64,000 bases of DNA from Prorocentrum cordatum (GCA_963575745.1 CAUYUJ010004592.1:349540-413539); one strand, 5' to 3'; counted from the first letter of the stretch, positions 21,613 through 32,338 are shown. Numbers and translations: made by a program. The notes: generated from the sequence alone by a model not told the origin.

Positions 21613-21984
21613 TGCTGACATGGGAAATCGGCGCGGTATGCAGAGGCTGGCAGCGCGGCGGCAGCATGGGGAGCAGTAGCAGCATTGGCGGCAGGCAATG
21701 GCAGCAGCAGGGCAGCGGCACTGGCAGTGGCAGCGCAGCAGCAGCGGCAGCACAATCAGCAGGAAGAGGAAGAGAGAAGAAGCGGGATAGGGGGAGGCGG
21801 GCGAGTGGCGCGAGCAGACGAGGACCCAACTCCGCGGGAAGATCGTTAACACACTGCTCCGCGCCGTCTTCTTCCATTTCCCTGTCCTCCTCCTCCAGGC
21901 TGGTCTTGATCTTGGCAGTGGGTAAAGGACTCACGCCCTGGCCGGCCTCGCGCATGCGCGCCCCCCCCCTCCGCCTCTCGCGAG
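21613..21984. other. Unassigned, GCAG-rich
   Basis: The segment at 21640-21770 has dense GCAGCAG/GGCAG triplets without a fixed period. No gene is recognised. Confidence 0.4.
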
Positions 21985-22085
21985 GAGACTAGAAGGTACT
22001 GGTACCGCTAGTCCCTGGACCTATCCCAGGACACATCTGACCAAGATCCCGAGGTATCGAGCCGTGGCGACGAGGACTTACCAGA
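21985..22085 (-). repeat. Interspersed repeat, family P, copy 2
   Basis: The block order matches 14400-14545: AGAAGGTACTGGTACCGCTA, CCCTGGACC, CTGACCAAGATC and a closing CCGTGGCGACGAGGA. The family is diverged but co-linear. Confidence 0.5.
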
Positions 22086-23714
22086 ACGAGCTGCGACATC
22101 GGTAGATTCTCCTCCTCTGACCCTCTTCAGCGGCGGCGGGGCGGTTGGGGGGCGGCCACCCATGACGAGCGGCCGCAGCAGGCCCGAATTGTCCTTCCGA
22201 GCGGGGCCGCGGGGGACCAAGAGCTCATCGTTGCCGTCGCCGCCGTCGTTGTTGGCGGCGCGTCGCCGTCGCCGCCCTTCTACAAACATCGTGCCACCAT
22301 GGCGAACGCTAAAAGAACGAAGAAGTAGCTCATCTGGCCACGGCGAGCCTCGGCCCCTGTGCCGGCACCCGTGGCGTACCAGGCAAGTCGTGCCGAAGAG
22401 GCTGGGTCGTCGCGAGCTCCTGGACCCCTCGTCGAGACAACGACCGCGACGTCGAGGGCCCGAGACCGTACTGCAAATTCGTGTCCGACCGCGGCGTTGG
22501 CTTCTGACAGCGCGGGGAGCGTTCCACGGGGAGCAAATCGCGGCCTCGCGACAGCGCAGCTCATGTGGCGTCGGCCGAGTCCGAGCCACTCGCGGCGTTC
22601 GGCCTTGACCGCCCGCGCGGGGGCCGCCGCGACGTCGACAGCCCCTGCAGTCAAGAACCCTGATAAGGACGCGCGGTGAGGACGCGAGACCCTTGGAAGC
22701 CGAAGTTGGGATTTTTGGGGCGGCGGACGACGAAAACCCCAAGAACGCAAGAGCAAGGCAGAGCAGGGACGCAGGGGTACCCCGAGCAAAGTCGCGCGTC
22801 CTTATTCGGGTTGTTGACTGTGCACACCTACCGCATCCTTGCCCCTGGCCTTCGCCTCCAGGCCGGCAACCCCGGCCCATGCCTAGAGGACACCCGGAAG
22901 GACACGACACCTTCCGGAGGGCCACGTGGTGCAGAAGCGCCAGGGCGGTGCCGAGAGAGGGTCGGCCGGGCAGAGGGGGGCCCCTGCTCCAGCAGGTGCT
23001 CATCGCTCGCGACTGCCATAAGGGGGGCAGGGGCGCGAGCGGGCACGAAGCCCGCGCGGGGAGTCCTTCAGCGCGACGAAGTCGCAGGAGAGGGTCTCAC
23101 TCCACAGCAGGTCCGCGGAGGAGCTGCCCACGTGCACGGTGACGAAGTCCCCTGCGAGAGGTGCCGCGGCCTCCGAGAAAGCTACCCGGTGGCCCTCGGA
23201 CGCGGGGGTCTCCGGGAGGCTCGGAGGCCTCTCGAGCGCCTGCGAGCAGCCCTCGAGGGCTCTGGGAGCCACTGGGAGCGCAGAGGCCTTGGAGCGCCAG
23301 CCCCTCCCCTCCATTGTCCGAGAAGGCATTGCACTCAGGCTTCATCCTCTGCGCGGCCTCCGATGACATCCCAGGAGCAGGAGGAGGAGGAGGAGGAGTA
23401 GGAGGAGGTGGAGTTCACAGGCCTCCACGCACAAAGAGAGGATCTGTACGCCATGTCTGGCCTCCTCGGTCGCCAGCGGCAGAAAACGTCCGGCTCCAGT
23501 TCGAAATCGTTGCTCCTCTAGGCCCGCTGGGGTCCAAGACCCCTCGTCGAGGTTGGCCAGAACACTCCCGCATTCTCGGCGGCGTGAGGCGTTGTCATGG
23601 GGTCGAAGCGGGTTTGAACAACAACGGGTGGACATCCGACAGATTCCGGCCTGCTCCCGTCGTGAACAACAAATCTCTCCACGGGAGGTCTTTGGCAATC
23701 TTCGGGCTCCGGGG
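22086..23714 (-). other. Unassigned; possible minus-strand exon fragments
   Basis: Two minus-strand stretches look more protein-like than their antisense. One, in the open frame 23000-23329, contains GHRVAFSEAAAPLAGDFVTV and SSSADLLWSETLSCDFVALK. The other, near 23430-23530, contains GRFLPLATEEARHGVQILSL. They lie in different frames separated by a CTC tract and no domain is recognised. They could be exons of one gene or decayed coding DNA. Confidence 0.25.
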
Positions 23715-23830
23715 GCTCTCGCCGGGCCCCGAGACCGTCACACAACGACATCTCGGGATGAAGAACCGGTCCTGGGGAATGCCTCTAGACCTCTGGGGGG
23801 GGTCCGCGTCGTGAAAAGTCACGACGTAGA
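23715..23830 (+). repeat. Interspersed repeat, family N, copy 1
   Basis: The blocks are GGCCCCGAGACCGTCA, CTCGGGATGAAGAACCGGTC, TAGACCTCTGGGGGG and GTCGTGAAAAGTCACGACG. Co-linear copies lie at 28930-29015 (reverse), 39205-39285 and 51390-51500. Confidence 0.55.
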
Positions 23831-24053
23831 AGATCTGGGGAGCGCTGGTGCGTCACCATGGCCTGCGAAGGGCTCCGAGGGGCCGGGGGGACGAGGCATC
23901 CTCTGCCGAGAGTATCCGCGCGCGCCCTGTTGTCGATGCGTGCGGCGCGCCGTCAGTGGACAATACACGCCGATTCTCACGACTATCCTGTGAGGGGCGA
24001 TCACATCTCCAACGCCAGTGACGGCTGCGACTCCTCTGGAGGTGTTGATCTCG

Positions 24054-24437
24054 ACAACACTACGCCGAAACAATTGACAGGGCAACGGACATCGCAGATT
24101 CGTACTCGTCCAGCCGGGACACGCATTGCAGCTTGCAAAAAACAGAAGGAGGGAGGAGTGTCGCCTTCTTGGACAGCAGAACGCCACTCACCTGCAGACC
24201 TCAATCAGTATAACGGGCGGCGCAAGCAAGGCGTAAAACTGAAAACTGCGAACGGCTCACATGACAGTGTCGCCGAACTGCGCAAGCACGGACAAATGGC
24301 CTTTGAAGAACCAACGATTGCACATGAAGGTCTGAAAGAGGTTCTTTCCTGCGGGAAGATCGCATTCTGGGTCCAGAGCGCAAGCAAACCCAAGATGGTG
24401 CACTCGCTGCCAGAAATCAAATCCGAGTCAGTCTGAA
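24054..24437 (+). pseudogene. Coding-like fragment, possible copia-type protease remnant
   Basis: The open frame ending at 24437 contains VKLKTANGSHDSVAELRKHG, followed about 20 residues later by GLKEVLSCGKIAFW. The order TANG, about 30 residues, then VLS-x-GK resembles the flap and C-terminal part of copia-type retrotransposon proteases in dinoflagellates. The catalytic D-S/T-G upstream is not seen, and neither integrase nor reverse transcriptase follows. If the match is real this is a broken fragment; otherwise it is an unidentified exon. Confidence 0.28.
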
Positions 24438-25854
24438 AAAGCATGCTGGACACCTCCAATGTGTGCGCCATACCCTTCCCGCGCGCCTTCCACCTCTGCA
24501 AATGGCCAGACATCGGGACAGGAGTTGAGCGTAAGAGAGGATTCGCCAGCCAGGCTTCGAACAAACTCGGCCCAAGCAAACGTAGCTGTACTGCCAGAGG
24601 GAAGCTCAGGTACGGCTGGTTTGAATTTCAACTCAGGCTAGCCAAAGGAGGCCTTACTTTGTTTTGTGGCGCGAAGCTCTTCCTGGCGGTGCTCTTCTAC
24701 GCCAGTGATGTACGATTGACATGCCATGCTCTACACATGGCGTGTTAAGAACGGCATGCAGGTTCCATCATGTTGCCTGTTTGATTGTGGGTTTTATCTG
24801 TGCTTGTATAGCTACAACTTGAAGACAGGTTTGTACTTATGCTATACATATTGACATGCCAGGCAGTGGTAGGGTAAGCTGGCCTATGCTACATCATTCC
24901 AGGCCGTGCGCTAATTTGCCATGCTACGCAAGTCTTGGAATGCAATGTCATGCTGCTATGCTCTGCTATGACATTTGAGGTCGAGCTTGCCTATGCAAGG
25001 TCATTCTTGTTTATGATGTGCCATGCCATGCACTGGTCTTCAACGCTGTACCAAGCCGTACCATGTCACCGTGCGTACTGGCATTCCGTGCTGCACGACG
25101 ACGCGATCGGTCACGCCATGGTAATTCGACGCAGTGCAGCGCTGCTTTGCCGTGGCAGGCTGAGCTGCGTCATGCACTGAAACGCATCCATGCTGTGCCG
25201 TGCTGTGAATTGCCTGGCGCCTCGTTGCGCTGTACTTCGTTGCACTGCATTGCAACGCGCATGCATGCCCTCACGCACATGCACGCAGCTTGGGACCTGG
25301 GCTGTGCCGAGCTCACTAATGTTACGCATAACGCTGGGACGTCCAAGTGGCTTCCGCACAAGAGATTTCCGGGGCTAGGCGGCGGGCGCGTCGTAGAAGC
25401 GCCAATCCTCTTCGCGGAGGACGAACGTCACCTGGCCGCGCCGCAGATTGGAGGCGCAACTTCTCTGGACGCTTCGGGGGCGCGAGGCTCTTACCGCCGG
25501 GAAAGCCATGCGGGACAACCTCGATGGAAGATAGAGAAGAGGAGAGGGGAGGAGGAACACAAGCAGGGGGGGACTACAACCTGGGCTGTTGAGGGGAACT
25601 GGGCTGTGTTCGGCGTGGCTTGGTCCATTCCAAAGCCCCCACCGTGCATCGGAATGAACGCGTGTGTAAATTTGTACATATAACCGCCACCATGCCCCGA
25701 AATACGAGTTGGAATGTCTTCAGCTCCCGTGGAATTTTCCGTCCTCAGTCCTGAGTGAAGCAATGATAACAAAACACGGCCCAAACTCGACGCTTTCTCT
25801 GGGGCTTCCCGCGTACCTTCCGCGTCTCCCCGCACGTCGTCGCGCGGCTTTTTA
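24438..25854. repeat. Degenerate CATGC-rich, locally A+T-richer segment
   Basis: Between about 24715 and 25270 the pentamers CCATG and CATGC recur every 10-25 bp without a fixed period, and the composition is less G+C-rich than the surroundings. The flanks 24438-24715 and 25270-25854 show no recognisable gene. Confidence 0.4.
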
Positions 25855-27925
25855 GGAAACCAAGAGAGCTCCAAGGCGGGCCAAGAGGCCCCCAAGAGTT
25901 CCCCAACACGGCCCAGGAGGGCCCAGAGTCGCCGAACGAGCGGTCCAATGCGCCCAGATTGGCCTCCAGACGGCCCAAGGGGTTCCCAAAACGCGCCAAC
26001 AGGGCTCCAAGAGCACTTCTAAGAGCGCTCTGAGAAGCCAACATCATTGAGGTGTCGTCGGGTTTTGAATTGAATGAATGTAGTGTTCTCGGCTTTTCGG
26101 GCTGCCAGCGCTTCAAGACAACCCATGAGGCCCTCCAAATCGTATCAAACCGGCACAACGAGCTCCAACGAGGGTTCCAAAACGGCTCAAGAGGGTCCGA
26201 AACGTGTCCAAGATGCCCCCATGACGGCGGCCCCAGGATGCGCCCTAGAGACGGAAGCAGAACGGTCATTACGAGCCATCCGCTCCAAGGTGGCCGTATG
26301 TGCACCAGAGAGGTCCCCGAGGTGCCCCTACGATGCTCCAGGGGGCCCCCAAGAGGCCCAATCAGTCCCTAAGAAACTCTAGAGAGGCCCTGGAGAGGCC
26401 CCCGAAACCGTCTCCGAGACGCTCCCGAGAGGCTTCCCAAGAGATCTCCACAGGCATCCAAAAGGCCTCTGATCTACAACGTAGGCGTGGTGACGGAAAG
26501 GATCGACACCACTAGATCCGCCGCCCCCTGTTGATTTATCACAGGGGGGCCTGGCGTGCTAGATCCCACGGCTTGGTTTTCGTTGTGTTCTACAGGAACC
26601 CCCCTGGGGCTTCGGTCCATGCCGCTGGACACCCAGAAGGCCCCGCCGCTGCGCTACCAACGTCTCCAAGACGACCTCGATGGCCTCCAAGACTGCCAAG
26701 ACTGCCCAAGATGGCTTCCAAGTTCGCCAAAGATGGTCCAAGATGGCCTCCAAGACGGCCAAAGCGGGCCCAAGTCCGCCCAAGAGGCCACCTAGAAAAC
26801 CAAAGACTGCTCCAAGAGGCCCCCAGGATGCCTCCAAGAATGCCCAAGTGGCCTCCAAGAAGTCCCCCAGGAGGGCCCGATAAGGCCAACATCACTTACA
26901 TGCATTAATTCTTTGCAGGAGCCCAGGACGGCCCAAGAGGCCCCAAATATCGCCAGTGTCCCCCAAAGCCTCCAAGATCACCTCATGACGGCCCAAGGTC
27001 CAAGAGGGTCCAAGATGGCCTCCAGGACGGCCCAAGATGGCCCAAGATCCCTCCAAGTCCACCCAAGAAGCCCCCGTGACAACCCAAGACGACCCAAAAA
27101 GCGCCTAGCGAGCCTCCAAGACGACCCAAGAGACCTCCAAGAGTTTCCCAGGAGGGCCTGGAGAGGCCAACATCATTTGTTTTCTTTAGGTGTTTGAAGG
27201 AGTTTGGTCGTTGCTTCTTTTCGGCCTCCCGACTGTCCAGGACGGCCCAGGAGGCCCCCAAGATCGCCCCAAGACGGTTCCAAAGGCCTCCAAGATGACC
27301 TCAAGACGGCCCGAGAAGTCTCGAAAACGGCCCCAAGAGGGCCTCCAAGTTCGCCCAATATGAGCCAATATGGCCTCCAAGTTCGCCCAAGATGGTCCAA
27401 GATGGCCTCCTAGACGGCCCAAGGTGTCCGAGATGCCTCCAAGTGCGCCCAAGAAGCCTCCAAGACGACCCGAGACGGCCACCAAGAGGCCACCCAGGCG
27501 GCCCAAGTGGCCTCCAAGAGTTTCCTAGGAGGGCCGACGAGGCCAAAATCATTGGCCTCATCTAAGCATTTACTGTAGCATTTGCTTCTTGTCGGCCGCC
27601 TTCCGACAGCCCAAGACGGCCCAAGAGGCCCCCCAAGCTCGCCCCAGTGGCCCCGAAGGCCTCCAAGGTGACCTCATGAATGCCCAAGAAGCCTCCAAGA
27701 CGGCCCCAAGATGGCCCCAAGAGGCCTCCAAGACGCCCACGATGACCTCCAAGACGGCCCTGAAGCGCCTCAAGAGGGCCCCACGTCGGTTCAGAGAGAC
27801 ATCCAAGACTGCTACCGACGGCGTCTGACGGGCCAGGAACGCCCGAGGACGGCTTATGCGGCCCCGAACAGGCCCCCAAAGGCTCCCGAGAAGCCCAAAT
27901 ATATGCGCGGCTCCTTGCGGTGACA
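25855..27925. repeat. CCAAGA-rich minisatellite with higher-order spacers
   Basis: About 2 kb is built from 11-12 bp variants of GGCCTCCAAGAC and CCCAAGATG. Unlike the pure arrays it is broken at about 26030, 26885, 27165 and 27540 by a unique-looking spacer. Each spacer begins GGCCAACATCATT and contains a T-rich TTGCTTCTT-type stretch before the units resume. This gives a higher-order repeat of about 280-400 bp. Open frames on both strands follow from the repeat. Confidence 0.8.
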
Positions 27926-28117
27926 GGTCAGGTCACTGCCTCCTGTCCCTACATCATCCTTCGACTTCTCACCTTACCTCTGGAGGTAACGCGAACATGG
28001 ATCAGCGACGCGTGGATCAGCGACGTGTCCCGCTTCCGTGCAGAATCGGCGCGAGCCGTTGCCAAATCGGGCGCCACTGGCCTCACATTTCGGGGGGCCC
28101 GCCCTGATCCATGATCT

Positions 28118-28308
28118 TGTGGATGCCATGACAATGGACACTCTGACAATCCCATCATTGAACGAACTATGTGTTTCACATGTGAAATACATGTTCTACA
28201 ACTGTTTCAAACATGTTTGTTTTGCATGTTTAAAACATGTTTGAAACATCTTCTAGACGCCTGGAACTTACTTGGCAGCATGCTTCCTCTCCATGGATCG
28301 TCCTCCCC
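28118..28308 (+). repeat. Interspersed repeat, family H, copy 1
   Basis: It starts CTTGTGGATGCCATGACAAT, runs through several AAACATGTTT palindromes and ends GGCAGCATGCTTCCTCTCCA. Copies lie at 38331-38517, 54058-54250 and 62892-63062. It is conspicuously A+T-richer than its surroundings. Confidence 0.8.
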
Positions 28309-28384
28309 CTCCCCCTCGGCCTCCCAACTTTCGATGACCCCAATTCCAATGTGCGTCCAACTTCAATGTGAGCCCAATGTTCCA

Positions 28385-28430
28385 TGGAAATGATCTCAAT
28401 GTCGGCCTCCCGACATTGAGATCATTTCCA
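28385..28430. repeat. Perfect hairpin, 21-bp arms, 4-nt loop
   Basis: The arm TGGAAATGATCTCAATGTCG-G (28385-28405) is exactly complementary to 28410-28430 around the loop CCTC. The downstream CCAATTTTCATGTGAG block is itself duplicated. No terminator T-run follows. Confidence 0.85.
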
Positions 28431-28668
28431 ATTTTCATGTGAGGCCAATTCCAATTTTCATGTGAGCCCCCCCCTCCCCCTCGGCCTCCCGACAGCTGGC
28501 GGGCCGGGGCTGGTGGGGCGGGTGGGGTGGGCGACGGCTCAGCCTGTCGCGCTGGTCCCCACTGCTGGCCGCCAGGCCTGCGCGCCCAGGCGGCGGCCGC
28601 CCCGGATGGGGCAGCTCCAGCGGTGCTCGAGAGGACTTGCGGACCCGGGCACGGTCCCCATGAGATTT
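28431..28668. other. Unassigned G+C-rich spacer
   Basis: Nothing beyond short GGGCGG-rich sequence is recognised. Confidence 0.4.
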
Positions 28669-28816
28669 TGAAGGGGCCCCAGGACACACAAATAAACGTA
28701 TTCCCAATATTTTCCCATATTTTCTGGGTTTCTGTCTTCCCCCCACTTCCCATATTTTCGCATATTTTTGGGTGAATCGAGGATTAATTGTGTCTGTGTG
28801 TTTTTTCCTCTCCTGA
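28669..28816 (+). mobile_element. Interspersed element, family A, copy 3
   Basis: It runs from TGAAGGGGCCCCAGGACACA to CTCTCCTGA and has the shared CCCATATTTTCTGGG, CCCCCCACTTCCCATA and TTAATTGTGTCTGTG blocks. No flanking duplication is evident. Confidence 0.75.
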
Positions 28817-28929
28817 GGATTAGCCTGCCGCGAAGGCGACGCTCAGAAGTCCGACGTCGGACCTCCAGGAGCGGGAGAGGCCTGGGCTGGCCTCCCCACT
28901 CCCCAGGCCCCCGACGCCCGCCGTGACTC

Positions 28930-29015
28930 TTGTCGGTGCGTCGACCCCCAGAGGTCTGGGCCCCTTCCCCGGGACCGGTTTTTCCTCATGAGTCTCTTGG
29001 CTGACGGCCCCAGGG
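28930..29015 (-). repeat. Interspersed repeat, family N, copy 2
   Basis: Read on the minus strand this gives GGGGCCGTCAG, GACTCATGAGGAAAAACCGG, TCCCGGGGAAGGGGCCCAGA and CCTCTGGGGGTCGAC, co-linear with the copies at 23715, 39205 and 51390. Confidence 0.6.
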
Positions 29016-29027
29016 TTGTCGGGCGTG

Positions 29028-29198
29028 TCCCCCTACAGGGGGATTTTCGACGAAAAATAAAAAATACCCCAAACATACCCCAAGAAGGTAAACAAATACT
29101 TTAAAAATAAACCCCAGACGATTGGATTATTTTTGGACTACTTTTGGGGTACCTTTTCTTTTTCGTCGGAAATCCCCCTGTAGGGGGACAGGCCCGAC
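29028..29198. mobile_element. MITE-like element, family G, copy 1
   Basis: The left end is GTCGGGCGTGTCCCCCTACA; the right end, read on the opposite strand, is GTCGGGCCTGTCCCCCTACA. The interior is A+T-rich, with TCGACGAAAAATAAAAAATA and CCAAAAGTAGTCC blocks forming a long imperfect hairpin. It lacks the outer TTAA of other copies. Confidence 0.8.
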
Positions 29199-29478
29199 AG
29201 GGCCCGGCAGGCGCCCCCAGAGGCCGATCGTAGCGACAAAAACCTCACGCCGTGAGTCGTCTCGCAGCGCGAAGGGGGGGGGTCTGGGACCCCCGCTCCC
29301 CACTAGTTACGCGGCCCTCCCCAGCTGCCCCCGCCGCCGGGCCCCTTCCTTTCTCCCGCCCCCGCTCCCGTCGGGCGGGTGGTAAATGGGGGGGTGGCCC
29401 AAATTGGGGGGGGGTGAAGGAGAGGCCCCAAAGGAGCCCTCTGGGCCCCGTTGCCGGCGCCAAAAAGGGGCCCTAAAG

Positions 29479-29666
29479 TTAAGTCGGGTCTGTCCCCCTA
29501 CAGGGGGATTGTCGACGAAAAATAAAAAACATAAATATACCAAAAAGGCAAAACAATATTTTAAAAAATAGTCCTCAGACGATGCTTGGACTATTTTTGG
29601 ATTATGTTTGGTGTATTTTTTGTGTTTCGTCGACAATCCCCCTGTAGGGGGACAGGCCCGACTTAA
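29479..29666. mobile_element. MITE-like element, family G, copy 2
   Basis: This 188-bp element is bounded by TTAAGTCGGGTCTGTCCCCC and its inverted partner ending GGCCCGACTTAA. An exact 8-bp direct repeat, CCCTAAAG, lies at 29471-29478 and 29667-29674. The A+T-rich interior folds back on itself. Confidence 0.85.
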
Positions 29667-29838
29667 CCCTAAAGGTCTCCTTTAGGGTACTTTTCTTCAC
29701 CATCCCCGCCCCTTCCTTTCTCCCGCCCCGCTCCCGTCGGGCGGGTGGTAAATGGGGGGTGGCCCACATGGAGGGTGAAGAGAAGGCCCTGAAGGAGGCC
29801 TCTGGGCCCCGTTGCCGGCGCCAAAAGGGTCCCCAAAG

Positions 29839-30017
29839 TTAAGTCGGGCCTGTCCCCCTACAGGGGGATTTCGACGAAAAATAAAAAATACCCCAACAAT
29901 GCACCAAAAAGGCAAACAAATATTCAAAAAATAGTCCCCAGACTATTTTTGGACTATGTTTGAGTATCTTTAATTTTTCGTCGACAATCCACCTGTGGGG
30001 GGACGGGCTCGACTTAA
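29839..30017. mobile_element. MITE-like element, family G, copy 3
   Basis: The ends are TTAAGTCGGGCCTGTCCCCC and CTCGACTTAA. Flanks CCCCAAAG and CCCTAGAG match at 6 of 8 positions. This is consistent with a diverged copy of the 8-bp duplication made before the local tandem duplication. Confidence 0.8.
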
Positions 30018-30075
30018 CCCTAGAGGTCTCCTTTAGGTCCCCCCCATCACCGCCGGCCCGACCATCTTCCCCCAC

Positions 30076-30234
30076 TCAGGAGGGAAAAAACACACAGACA
30101 CAATTAATCGTCGATTCCCGAAAAAATATTGGAAATATGGGAAGTGGGGGGTCAGACAAGAACCCAGAAAATATCGGGAAATCATGGGAATCCTTTTATT
30201 TGTGTATGTATTTGTGTGTCCCAGGGCCCCTTCC
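30076..30234 (-). mobile_element. Interspersed element, family A, copy 4
   Basis: This is a reverse-orientation copy from TCAGGAGGGAAAAAACACAC to GGGACACACAAATACATACA-type sequence and AGGGCCC. A 10-bp direct repeat, CTTCCCCCAC, flanks it at 30066-30075 and 30230-30239. Taken literally, that puts the distal end at 30229. Confidence 0.75.
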
Positions 30235-30419
30235 CCCACCACTGGGCCCCCTTCTTTTCCCCGCCCAGCGTCTGCTCCCCCTCGCTCGCGGCGTGGCGCG
30301 CCCGCACGGGGCGCGGCGGTGCTGACACCCCTGGGCAGAGGGCCGAGACCGAAGCCGTGGCCGGGGCCTGAGCCACAGCTGGCGCCGAGGCCAGGGGCCG
30401 AGGCCAGTGTTCCTCGGGG

Positions 30420-30627
30420 CCCCCCAGGGCAGAACGTGACATAACCAATCAAAGCAGGCCTGCGGCTGCAGCAGCCGCAGCTTCCCCTCTGGCCAGGGGC
30501 TGCCAGTGCCTGCATTCCAAGAGCCCCCCAGGGCAGAACGTAACATAATCAATCAAAGCAAGCCTGCGGCTGCAGCAGCCGCAGCTTCCCCTCTGGCCAG
30601 GGGCCGCCAGGGCCTGCACTCCAAGAG
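30420..30627. repeat. Tandem duplication, 104-bp unit
   Basis: Two units start at 30420 and 30524 and share CAGGGCAGAACGT, the palindrome GCGGCTGCAGCAGCCGC and TTCCCCTCTGGCCAGGGGC. They differ at only a handful of positions. Confidence 0.85.
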
Positions 30628-30704
30628 ACTGGATGAGGCGAGTGGCAGGGGTGGCCAGGCGCAGCACCAAGCCAGGACGAGGATAACATGAGGTGAGGAG
30701 GCGT

Positions 30705-30795
30705 GGAGAATCTTTGAGATCCGGCGGCTCTGGGGGACGTCTTGGGCGCCGTGGCCTCCTCAACAGCGTTCCGGAACATCTGGAGCGGATTGATC
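30705..30795 (+). repeat. Interspersed palindromic repeat, family L, copy 2
   Basis: The blocks TTTGAGATCCGGCGGCTCTG, TTGGGCGCCGTGGCC and GCGTTCCGGAACATCTGGAG are co-linear with 50672-50767 and with the complement of 18781-18905. Confidence 0.5.
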
Positions 30796-31731
30796 CTCGC
30801 CCCAGCCCCGTCCGAGCCAGGGCCGAGGCCGAGACCGGCGCGAGCCCCGTTACCGGCGGCGAGGCAGGCAGGGCCTCGTCCCAAACAAGTCTCTGGCAGT
30901 GGGGCCGTCCTCCTCCTGCTCCCGCTTCCCCTCCGGGGCCGCCGCCTCCCCACCACCCCTGGTGGGCGTTTCCCGCCCTTTTGGTCCCGTTGCCACGCCG
31001 GGATTCGCCTCAAGGCTCCAGCCGAAGCCTGACGTGCCACAAGAGACGCCCTCAGCCCGTCTTCCGACGGGGGCAGAGGAGATCCGGAAACAGCGGGTGT
31101 ATGCACGCCGCCATCCCCCGCGGGGGCCTCCCCCTGCTCCCTCCCCCCAGGAGCGTCCGACGCCCCGTGCATCCCCCCTCTTGGCCCAGCGGCGCGCGCG
31201 CCGATGGCGGCGAAGGCACGGGGCGCCACCACCCACGGACCAGCGTGCTGCCAGAAGGAAAAAGCCGAAGCAGAAGCGGGAGAGGGGGCTTTCCTGGTGG
31301 CCGCAGCTCCCCGACCCAGGTCCGAAGAAGAGGCCAAGAGTGCCCCGAGCCCAGTGAAGACGCAGGCGCAGGGCCGCCTGCGCCTGCGTCTTCACTGGCC
31401 TGGCACACCTGATGCATAACCCGCGCCACGCGTCAGCTGAGACAGGTAGAAGTCGTCGGCCGTCGCGCGTGCCCCGACCCTTCTGCCCCGAGCCCAGGTC
31501 CAGAAGAGCGGCGCCTCGGCGCGGCTGCAAGACGAGGAACGGCCCAGGGTACCCAAGCTGGTCCTTCTTCCGCCGCCCTGGTGGCTGTGAGGGCGGCATC
31601 CCCGCCGACCAGGACCCCCACTCGGAGCCAGTCGCCCAGACCCGGGGGGCGGCCTGGGCAGCCCCGGGGCCTGGCGAGGGCCCACGGAGACCGAGACCAC
31701 GAGAAGCCTCCGAGGTGATTTCTCAAGTAAA
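30796..31731. other. Unassigned G+C-rich sequence
   Basis: Long open frames on both strands show no domain. The perfect hairpin at 31351-31398 is listed separately. Confidence 0.4.
31351..31398. repeat. Perfect hairpin, 22-bp arms, 4-nt loop
   Basis: The arm at 31351-31372 begins CCAGTGAAGACGCAGGCGCA and ends GG. It is exactly complementary to 31377-31398 around the loop GCCG. It matches no element family in the window. Confidence 0.9.
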
Positions 31732-32139
31732 TCGGGAGCGGCCAAGAATTTGGACGCCCGAAATGGGTACGGAAAAATGGGTACAATGCCCAACAACAAA
31801 TGTTGTCCCAAACCAACAGCGGCTGCTGTTTGGGCAGGCGGCCTTCTGTCTCGAATGGGCACAGGCTGAGGCGGCTTGGACAGCGAGTCCTGTTCAAAAT
31901 GAACAAGATCCGCTGTTGGGCATTGTACCCATTGTTTCCGTGCCCATTTCGTGCGTGCAGAAAGGGGGGGTGTCCAAGAGGGGGGGGTGCAAATCATGAC
32001 CGGCGGCATGTGCGCGGCCCAGCGGGGGGGCCAGGGACGTAATGAAATGAGCAGAGGCGCCATGAAATCTGAGGAAATATTATGGCCCCCGCCATGATAT
32101 CCCCCCCCTAGTCATCACCCCCCTCTTTTCCGCCCCCGA
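31732..32139 (+). mobile_element. Family D element, copy 2, interrupted by element E
   Basis: It begins TCGGGAGCGGCCAAGA and ends TTTTCCGCCCCCGA, with the exact TSD GTAAA at 31727-31731 and 32140-32144. About 17 bp inside the left end it is interrupted by an inverted-repeat element (31751-31959). After that the D sequence resumes (GGGGTGTCCAAGAGG, CATGACCGGCGGCATGTG), closely matching the uninterrupted copy at 2320-2512. Confidence 0.9.
31751..31959. mobile_element. MITE-like element, family E, copy 1 (nested in D)
   Basis: The left end is TGGACGCCCGAAATGGGTAC; the opposite-strand right end is TGCACGCACGAAATGGGCAC. Inner blocks ATGGGTACAATGCCCAACA and TGTTGGGCATTGTACCCAT extend the inverted repeat to about 45 bp. 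Flanks GAATT and GAAAG match at 3 of 5 positions. The uninterrupted D copy gives the empty site. Confidence 0.8.
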
Positions 32140-32155
32140 GTAAAGGCCTCCTCGA

Positions 32156-32338
32156 TGGGGTCCGGGTAGATGGGTTCGAAGGATCGCGCCGCATCGCCAC
32201 TGCTCCGCCGATATATGTGCAATGCATCGGCGATGCATCGGCGGCGTCGGCGTGGGGAACCACGGGCTCCACATCGAGCCGCGTCGTCGTTGCATCGGCG
32301 ACGCGGCGCGGTCCTCGACCCCCTCGACTCGGACCCCT
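32156..32338. mobile_element. Palindromic element, family B, copy 2
   Basis: The ends are TGGGGTCCGGGTAGATGGGT and CTCGACTCGGACCCCTA. The core has GATGCATCGGCGATGCATCG palindromes and GCTCCACATCGAGCCGC. No TSD is seen. Confidence 0.7.

Larger units (their letters stand above)
29330..30040. repeat. Tandem duplication, about 360 bp, each unit carrying element G
   Basis: The blocks CGTCGGGCGGGTGGTAAATG, GGGCCCCGTTGCCGGCGCCA, then element G, then AGGTCTCCTTTAGG occur twice, starting near 29346 and 29709. A diverged, element-free relative of the left flank lies at about 54712-54860. Confidence 0.75.

Noticed and set aside
26160-26200. GGCTCAAG as another spliced-leader relict
   Set aside because: Only the last eight bases match and it lies inside a CCAAGA minisatellite.
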